Assembly (NCBI GenBank): GCA_024397935.1
Contig: CP073743.1
Location: 930,001-994,000, forward strand
Source: a bacterium SCSIO 12844
Lineage (GTDB): Bacteria; Pseudomonadota; Gammaproteobacteria; Francisellales; Francisellaceae
Direction of reading: 5' to 3'
DNA: 64,000 nt
A program made the position numbers and the translations under genes. Positions 58,453 through 64,000 of the stretch are shown here, piece after piece. Each line of letters opens with the position of its first letter. Position 1 is the stretch's first letter. Under the pieces are notes generated by a model, which had not been told where the DNA came from, did no database searches, and saw nothing but the letters and a program-made list of their open reading frames with translations.

Positions 58453-59037
58453 TTATGTTTTAGTTAATTCACTTATTGCATTTGTTGTTAACTTTCTATT
58501 CTTATCAAATAGAAGGTGCAATATAAACATCCCTACATGCCCACCCAAATAAAACCAAACGGTATTAGCTAAATACTCATGCGTTTCTTTTATGATATAA
58601 ATTGTAGGACTATTCAGACTACCAGTAATTGAGTAAACCGTAAACCATAAAAAACCAGTTAATGCAACACTTAAAACTAAAAGTACACCTAAGCCTTGGA
58701 CAAAGCCTTTAGCACCACCTTGATCATGTTTTTTAGGAAATTTAAATTTAACTAAGCTTACTAAATCTAAAAGTACTAGCTTTAAGCCATTTTTTGACCA
58801 AGGAAAAAGGTGGCTTAATTTATGGTTATCTTGTTGAGATATATTATATATCAGATATAACAATAACATAATACCAGCAAATAGTCCGCTATAGATATGA
58901 CCTTGAAACAACCATAATGACCATTCAGGATAGTTTTTCCCAGGTTTTAAACGTACGTGCATCCATTGGGCAGAAATCAATTGATAGCTTACAGCTAATG
59001 CAAAAAGTAGATGAAATAATTTATTAACTTTATTCAT
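58453..59037 (-). CDS. Cytochrome b561 / b-type cytochrome membrane protein
   Basis: Four-helix inner-membrane protein of 194 residues. Probable haem-ligand histidines sit in transmembrane contexts: LFHLLFALAVSYQ, LFQGHIYSGLFAG, IKETHEYLANTVW and GGHVGMFILHLL. The pattern fits the Ni-hydrogenase/cytochrome b561 (CybB) family. Its redox partner is unknown. Confidence 0.78.
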   Translation of the reverse strand: MNKVNKLFHLLFALAVSYQLISAQWMHVRLKPGKNYPEWSLWLFQGHIYSGLFAGIMLLLYLIYNISQQDNHKLSHLFPWSKNGLKLVLLDLVSLVKFKFPKKHDQGGAKGFVQGLGVLLVLSVALTGFLWFTVYSITGSLNSPTIYIIKETHEYLANTVWFYLGGHVGMFILHLLFDKNRKLTTNAISELTKT

Positions 59038-59278
59038 AAGATCTCAAATTTTATTAATAAATTCTGTTTGTAAATTGTACTAGTGAGGCATGTTATAGCA
59101 TTAACCATGCTGCTTGTCTAGTTGATTGAAAAGGGTATTTTTCATTAATATTAATCAAGCAGGTTTTTATAATAGAATTAGTCAAAATATATTTATCTTA
59201 AGGTGAAAAACATTAATTAATTAAGCATTTTTTGTTAGACTCACTTTAGTTAATATTGAAAATAGTAATAATTAGTCA

Positions 59279-60574
59279 ATGAAAAAACAAGTAAGCGCCA
59301 AAAAAACCGCTTTAATAACAACCTTAGGCGCGGCATTAGAATGGTTTGAGTTTAGTCTTTATGGTTATTTAGCAACTTATTTAAGTGTGTTATTTTTTCC
59401 TAATGATGTTCAGTCAGTTGCTTTAATTACAGTATTTGGTATATTTGCAGCTAGCTATTTTATGCGGCCTTTAGGTGGGTTTATACTAGGTTCAATTGGT
59501 GATCGTTTAGGTAGGCGTTACGCAATTACTTTAAGTATTGGCTTGATGAGTATTCCCATGTTTATCATGACAGTTATGCCAACTTATGAGCAATTTGGTA
59601 TTGGTGCTGTGATTATTTTAATTATTGCTAGAATGCTTCAGGGTTTTTCTGTTGGTGGTGAATATACAGGAGTTTTGATTCTATTAGCTGAAAATGCCTC
59701 GCAAAAATATCGGGGTTTTGCAACAGCATTAGCAAGTACAGCATCACAGGTTGGTATTATTTTAAGCGCTGTAGTAGTTGGTATTTTATCAACAATTTTT
59801 ACGAGAGATGAAATGTTACAATATGGCTGGCGAATTGCATTTTTGATTGGTTTTATTTTTGCATTAGTCTCTATGTTTTTACAACATACAGTACGAGAGT
59901 CGCCATTATTTGAAGAAGTTAAAAAATCTAAAAAATCACTTAAAAATCCTTTATTATCAGCATTTAAAGGGCCAAAAATGCCATTGGTTTGGGTGTTTGC
60001 ATTAACTGGCTATATAGGAATAGCTTATTATATGATGGCAACGTTTCTACCGAATGATTTTATTGAAACCCGTCATTTAGATGTAAATATTGTCATGTTA
60101 ATTACCGTGATTGTCTCAGTTATTTATGCTGTTTTTTCACCTCTTTTTGGATGGTTTGCTGACTTATGGGGTAGAAAAATTATGCTTAATGTACCAATCA
60201 TTCTATTGCTCATTTTAGCATATCCTTTATTTATTTGGTTAAATCATGGCAGTATGGTTGAAATTCTGATTGCAGAAGGTATTTTTGCGCTATTAGTTGC
60301 GGCAATGACGGCATCTTTTCAAATAACCATCAGCGAACTTTTTCCTACTGAGTATCGTTATAGTGGTATGTCAGCAGCTTATAATATTGGTAATGCTTTA
60401 TTTGCAGGTACAACACCAATGATTTCTCTTTTACTAGTTAAACTTTTTATGTCCAAATATGCGCCTTGCTATTATTTAATTTTTGCATCGATTATTACAT
60501 TGATATTAATCTTTGAAATGCCAGAGACTAGAAAAAGTGAACACTTTAAGTTTGAGGCTTCTTCTGAAAGCTAG
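59279..60574 (+). CDS. MFS transporter, metabolite:H+ symporter (MHS/ProP-like)
   Basis: A 431-residue, 12-segment carrier. It has the MHS opening GAALEWFEFSLYGYLA, the motif A loop GSIGDRLGRRYAI, and FSVGGEYTGVLILLAE after TM4, the hallmark of ProP, KgtP and shikimate carriers. The substrate is probably an organic acid, betaine or proline. It is monocistronic. Confidence 0.88.
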   Translation: MKKQVSAKKTALITTLGAALEWFEFSLYGYLATYLSVLFFPNDVQSVALITVFGIFAASYFMRPLGGFILGSIGDRLGRRYAITLSIGLMSIPMFIMTVMPTYEQFGIGAVIILIIARMLQGFSVGGEYTGVLILLAENASQKYRGFATALASTASQVGIILSAVVVGILSTIFTRDEMLQYGWRIAFLIGFIFALVSMFLQHTVRESPLFEEVKKSKKSLKNPLLSAFKGPKMPLVWVFALTGYIGIAYYMMATFLPNDFIETRHLDVNIVMLITVIVSVIYAVFSPLFGWFADLWGRKIMLNVPIILLLILAYPLFIWLNHGSMVEILIAEGIFALLVAAMTASFQITISELFPTEYRYSGMSAAYNIGNALFAGTTPMISLLLVKLFMSKYAPCYYLIFASIITLILIFEMPETRKSEHFKFEASSES

Positions 60575-60593
60575 TGCGTAATTTTAATAAAAC

Positions 60594-61637
60594 TCATTTA
60601 ATATAAAATTTTCGTTGAATCCATAACGAGACGCTAACCAATCCAATTAATACAGGCACTTCAACTAATGGTCCTATCACGCCAACAAATGCTTCAGCTG
60701 AATTAATACCAAAAACTGCAATGGCAACAGCGATAGCTAATTCAAAATTATTTGATGCTGCAGTAAAACTTAAAGAAACGGATTGCGCATAATTTGCTTT
60801 GAATTTGTATGATAGTAAAAATGAAATAAAGAACATTAATAGAAAATAAATCAGTAATGGAATAGCAACTTTGATTACTTGAAATGGTAAGTGAATGATT
60901 TCATCACCCTTGGTAGAAAACATTAATATAATCGTATATAAAAGTGCAATTAATGTTAATGGTGAAATAGCAGGGCTAAATTGATTGATATACCAATTTT
61001 CACCTTTAATTGGTATTAATATCATACGAGTAATAATAGCTGCTAGAAAAGGTATGCCTAAATAGATACCAACACTTTGAGCAATGTCGAGCATTGATAT
61101 ATTAATTACAGTACTCTCAAGCCCCAATAGCTTTGGTATAATCGTAATAAAAATATAGGCATATGCTGCATAAAATAGTATTTGAAATAGTGAATTAAAC
61201 GCAACAATTGCTGCACAGTATTCTCTATTTCCTTTTGCTAAGTCATTCCAAACAATGACCATTGCAATACATCGAGCTAAACCAATTAAAATAAGTCCAA
61301 TCATAAAATGAGGTTGGTTATGAAAAAAGATAATTGCCAAAATAAACATTAAAACTGGTCCGATTAACCAGTTTTGTATCATTGATAGGATAAAAATTCG
61401 TTTGTTCTTAAATACAGTAGGCATCGATTTAAATTTAACTTTAGCTAATGGTGGATACATCATAACGATTAATCCAACTCCAATTAACCAGTTACCAGTA
61501 CCAATATCAAATGCACTAATAAAATGTTTAATATTGGGAGAAACATAACTAATCAATACCCCTAAAAACATAGCTAAAAATATCCATAATGTAAGATATC
61601 TATCTAAGAATCCGAGTTTTCTAATATTTGTTTGCAT
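60594..61637 (-). CDS. acr3: Arsenite efflux transporter ACR3
   Basis: Ten-segment inner-membrane exporter of arsenite. The essential Cys lies in [19 protein letters not shown], characteristic of ACR3. Further typical text is ACR3-style [15 protein letters not shown] near the C-terminus. The ATG at 61637 (MQTNIRKLG) is preferred over the upstream in-frame 61664, which overlaps arsR. No arsC reductase is seen. Confidence 0.92.
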   Translation of the reverse strand: MQTNIRKLGFLDRYLTLWIFLAMFLGVLISYVSPNIKHFISAFDIGTGNWLIGVGLIVMMYPPLAKVKFKSMPTVFKNKRIFILSMIQNWLIGPVLMFILAIIFFHNQPHFMIGLILIGLARCIAMVIVWNDLAKGNREYCAAIVAFNSLFQILFYAAYAYIFITIIPKLLGLESTVINISMLDIAQSVGIYLGIPFLAAIITRMILIPIKGENWYINQFSPAISPLTLIALLYTIILMFSTKGDEIIHLPFQVIKVAIPLLIYFLLMFFISFLLSYKFKANYAQSVSLSFTAASNNFELAIAVAIAVFGINSAEAFVGVIGPLVEVPVLIGLVSVSLWIQRKFYIK

Positions 61638-61657
61638 TTTTAGAATCCTTAAAGCGC

Positions 61658-61984
61658 TTAACAAGTTTCGGTTATGTTTAATTTAGTCATCATATTTTGA
61701 ACCACTTCATCTTGTTTAATGTCATTAAAAAGTTCTAATAATATGGATAAATGTGAATGTTTGATATTATCTGCTTGTTTATAAAATACCCACTTCCCTT
61801 GTTTAAATGACTGTAGTAGTCCAATGGTCGTTAGGTTTTTAAGTTGAATGGATAAAGCCCCTTGTGTTAATGGAATAACACTTTGTATATCACAGACACA
61901 GAGTGTGTTTCTATGTAATAAATATAAAATCAATAAGCGGTTTTTATCTGCGATAGCTTTTAAAAAATTAATCGTTATATTCAT
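61658..61984 (-). CDS. arsR: ArsR/SmtB family arsenic-responsive repressor
   Basis: A 108-residue winged-helix repressor. The As(III)-binding pair is in LCVCDI (C29, C31), followed by the recognition helix [11 protein letters not shown] and the wing [14 protein letters not shown]. It lies upstream of acr3 in one operon and presumably binds the inverted repeat in front of it. Confidence 0.93.
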   Translation of the reverse strand: MNITINFLKAIADKNRLLILYLLHRNTLCVCDIQSVIPLTQGALSIQLKNLTTIGLLQSFKQGKWVFYKQADNIKHSHLSILLELFNDIKQDEVVQNMMTKLNITETC

Positions 61985-61993
61985 ATGTATCTC

Positions 61994-62027
61994 AATATAT
62001 TTACATATTTAAATTTATAAATATATT
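61994..62027 (-). promoter_or_regulatory. Candidate ArsR operator
   Basis: AATATATTT (61994-62002) and its exact reverse complement AAATATATT (62019-62027) flank a 16-base AT spacer immediately before the arsR start. Position and symmetry suit autoregulation, though AT-rich chance matches are possible. Confidence 0.45.
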
Positions 62028-62072
62028 ATCGTCTATTAAATTTATATGCAAGCTTTTTAATAAAATTTGTAT

Positions 62073-63320
62073 TTAGCAATGAAGTAAAGTTAGCCATAGG
62101 TAACTGATTAATAGTGAAATAAATGTTATTGGCAAGCCTGCCAATAAGAAATTCCAGAAGGTAATACTATAGTTGTTTTGTTTTTCTGCTTTTTGAATAA
62201 CGATTATGGTACTAGCTGCACTGATAATAAATAGATTACCAGCTAATGTACTACTAAGAGATAATGCCATTAATGAGCAAGCAGTATATTGCTGTAAATA
62301 GGATAAATATAATTCAACTAATGGCACATTAGAGATAATTTGGCTTAAAATTGAGCTGATAATAAATATATGACTAAATGATGTAGGGTCTATTTGATAA
62401 ATTGTTATTAGATGTTGTATAACGTGACTTTCCCATAGCGAGCCTATAACTATAAACATGGCAATAAAAAAGATGAGCGTATGCCAGTCTATTTGTTTAA
62501 GTAATTTAAAACGTTCATGATAAAAAATATATACAGGAACAGCAGCAATTAGACTTGTTATTGCTAATGGTATCTTAGGAAAAAATTCGATGAAATGGCT
62601 TAGGCTAAAGTAAATTAATAATAAAATAAACAGCATAATAGATAACATACTTGGCCATTTGGCCGTTGAAGAATTTTGTATAGGAAAAGCTACTTTTGAT
62701 AATGTTTGAGTTAAGTGATGACGAAATAAAAAATATAGCCAGCAATAAGCAAGAATAAAACTTAAAATAACTGGTGGAGCTGCATAAATTAAAAAATAAC
62801 TAAATGGATTTGATAAGTTACTTTGACTAGCAATTAATAGGTTTTGCGGATTGCCAATAGGTGTTAAGGCACTGCCAATCGTTAATGAGAAACATAATGC
62901 TAAGAGATATAACTTTGAAGATGATTTTGTCTGTTTTGCTAGTAATAAGGCTATAGGTGTTAAAATGACAGCAATTGTGTCATTGGTAAAAATAGCGCTA
63001 GCTAAAGCGCTTACGAACATAAATACAAAAAGTAATTTTGGTGGTGATTTGATAGATGAGAAACAATGCTTACAAATAATACTTAACAAGCCCGAGTAGT
63101 TTAGTGCGCTGCCAATGCTAAAAAGCCCAAATAAAAAACCGATAATATTCCATTGGATCAAGTAAAATGCATTTAATAATGAGATCTGCTTAGTCAGTAT
63201 CATCATAATGGCGCCTAAAAGCATAATAACCCAGATTCCAATTGCTTTAGGTAACCATTGACGCATGGCAATTAAAATGACAATAGCAATAAATATAATT
63301 AAGCTAATTGGTGAGTGCAT
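62073..63320 (-). CDS. ArsB/NhaD-type (SLC13-like) permease
   Basis: A 415-residue ion-transporter superfamily membrane protein with about 11 segments. Characteristic motifs are FTNDTIAVILTPIAL and the GSALTPIGNPQNLLIA hairpin loop. It could export arsenite (ArsB-like), exchange Na+/H+ or carry an organic anion. It lies between ftsW and arsR on the same strand, seven bases after ftsW, so it may be read with either. Confidence 0.8.
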   Translation of the reverse strand: MHSPISLIIFIAIVILIAMRQWLPKAIGIWVIMLLGAIMMILTKQISLLNAFYLIQWNIIGFLFGLFSIGSALNYSGLLSIICKHCFSSIKSPPKLLFVFMFVSALASAIFTNDTIAVILTPIALLLAKQTKSSSKLYLLALCFSLTIGSALTPIGNPQNLLIASQSNLSNPFSYFLIYAAPPVILSFILAYCWLYFLFRHHLTQTLSKVAFPIQNSSTAKWPSMLSIMLFILLLIYFSLSHFIEFFPKIPLAITSLIAAVPVYIFYHERFKLLKQIDWHTLIFFIAMFIVIGSLWESHVIQHLITIYQIDPTSFSHIFIISSILSQIISNVPLVELYLSYLQQYTACSLMALSLSSTLAGNLFIISAASTIIVIQKAEKQNNYSITFWNFLLAGLPITFISLLISYLWLTLLHC

Positions 63321-63326
63321 AACGTA

Positions 63327-64000
63327 TTAAAACTGTCGCTTTTGTACTTTAAATGTTGGTTTTATCTGATCTAGCAGTATTTTATTTTCAAAATCAATTC
63401 TCAATAAAATGCCTAAAGCATAGCACATAATTAATAGACTACTACCGCCATAGCTAATTAGTGGAAGTGTTAAACCTTTTGTTGGCAATATACCTGTATT
63501 AACGCCAATATTAACTAAGACCTGAAAAGCAAGCCAAAAAACAACGCCATATGAGACATAAGACTCAAACTCTCGGTTAAGTGTTAGTGCGGTTCTCGCA
63601 ATTTTAATGCCAATGGCAATTACAATTGAATAGACTCCCATTAAAGCAAATACACCCAACGCACCAAACTCTTCAGCAATAATTGACACGATAAAATCAG
63701 TATGTGCTTCAGGTAGATAGAATAATTTTTGCACACTATTACCAAGACCAAGTCCAAACCATCCACCACGTCCAAAAGCGATTAAAGCTTGAGTCAATTG
63801 ATAGCCAGAACCATATTGATTTTCCCAAGGGTGTAGAAAGCCAGTTACTCGTTCTAGTCGATAGGGGGAGTTTAAAACTAAAATGACGGCTAATAAAGCG
63901 CCAATGGCTGCTAAAATAATAAACCAACGAAGTTTAACCCCCCCCATAAACATAATGCCAAAAATAATGGTAAATAGAACGACAGAGGCACCAAAATCAG
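63327..64000 (-). CDS. ftsW: Peptidoglycan glycosyltransferase FtsW, 5' end beyond window
   Basis: SEDS-family lipid II polymerase of the divisome. The window holds the C-terminal 223 residues or so, reading in from the edge with PDFGASVVLFTIIFG, then YGSGYQLTQALIAFGRGGWFGLGLGNS and EFGALGV and the terminal LPLISYGGSSLL. These distinguish FtsW from RodA reasonably well. The codons after ATG at 63949 include a run of eight G (63938-63945). murG does not follow; an unrelated permease does. Confidence 0.9.
   Translation of the reverse strand, partial: DFGASVVLFTIIFGIMFMGGVKLRWFIILAAIGALLAVILVLNSPYRLERVTGFLHPWENQYGSGYQLTQALIAFGRGGWFGLGLGNSVQKLFYLPEAHTDFIVSIIAEEFGALGVFALMGVYSIVIAIGIKIARTALTLNREFESYVSYGVVFWLAFQVLVNIGVNTGILPTKGLTLPLISYGGSSLLIMCYALGILLRIDFENKILLDQIKPTFKVQKRQF

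Noticed and set aside
63938-63945. Eight-G run in ftsW as a phase-variation site
   Set aside because: ftsW is essential in division, so switching off is implausible; more likely a Gly-Gly codon accident.
1-64000. CRISPR arrays, rRNA genes, prophage or integrase genes, and secretion-system clusters
   Set aside because: None found on reading; the apparent effectors therefore lack a visible delivery system in this window.

Overview
This window reads as AT-rich chromosome (about one third G+C by eye) of a gammaproteobacterium. The core genes (tolQRAB-pal-cpoB, recA-recX-ruvB, kdsA-eno-ftsB-ispD, glyS, rimO, rsmE, engB, ftsW) are gammaproteobacterial in type and order. The low GC, Francisella-style MFS carriers, citrulline-handling genes and several eukaryote-like proteins suggest a host-associated lineage near Francisellaceae/Fastidiosibacteraceae or Legionella-like bacteria. 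That placement is inference; no rRNA or other decisive marker is present.

Layout. 0-3.4 kb: polyamine ABC transporter (potG and a cut-off potH) and the NAD(P)HX repair enzyme. 3.5-9.5 kb: small conserved and hypothetical genes, a nucleoside phosphorylase, a secreted protein, a protein with a Pro-rich tail carrying PPxY and PSAP motifs, an LRR-like protein ending in CTIL, and a cysteine synthase-family enzyme. 9.6-14.1 kb: a broken gene, a Kef-type K+/H+ antiporter, an APH-like kinase and an alpha/beta hydrolase. 14.1-14.9 kb: a gene-free AT-rich stretch with a cluster of DnaA-box-like 9-mers. 14.9-17.8 kb: a three-gene histidine kinase / response regulator / alpha-oxoamine synthase operon that looks like a CqsA/LqsA quorum-sensing module. 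18.2-21.3 kb: tRNA-Arg(CCT), engB, a methyltransferase, and an endonuclease/exonuclease/phosphatase-fold protein.

21.6-27.1 kb: glyS, recA-recX-ruvB and an alpha/beta hydrolase ending in CSIL. 27.1-30.2 kb is an accessory island: an IS982-like remnant, a near-perfect 135-bp inverted repeat enclosing a secreted-protein gene, and a Ser/Thr kinase ending in CIIS. 30.3-35.1 kb: the Tol-Pal operon. 35.3-38.1 kb: two unknown genes, a coiled-coil protein and a Cys/His-domain protein. 38.2-42.7 kb: arginine deiminase, CtlX-like hydrolase, a nitrilase-family amidase and rimO. 42.7-50.8 kb: a second Cys/His-domain protein, a MATE exporter, purM-purN, rsmE and two MFS carriers. 50.8-53.2 kb: a secreted GH72-like glucanosyltransferase. 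53.4-60.6 kb: kdsA-eno-ftsB-ispD, pyrE, a DAHP synthase, a cytochrome b561 and an MHS-type carrier. 60.6-64 kb: ACR3 arsenite exporter, ArsR, an ArsB/NhaD-type permease and the 3' part of ftsW.

The accessory content fits life in contact with eukaryotic cells. Three proteins end in CaaX-like boxes, which eukaryotic prenyltransferases recognise and some Legionella effectors exploit. Two unrelated-looking proteins share a Cys-x19-His pattern reminiscent of CheD/CNF deamidases. There is also a eukaryote-type kinase, a phosphatase-fold protein and a fungal-type cell-wall glucanosyltransferase. The best candidate for an undescribed system is the kinase-regulator-synthase operon at 14.9-17.8 kb: its synthase resembles alpha-hydroxyketone autoinducer synthases, but its kinase appears soluble and PAS-based rather than membrane-bound.
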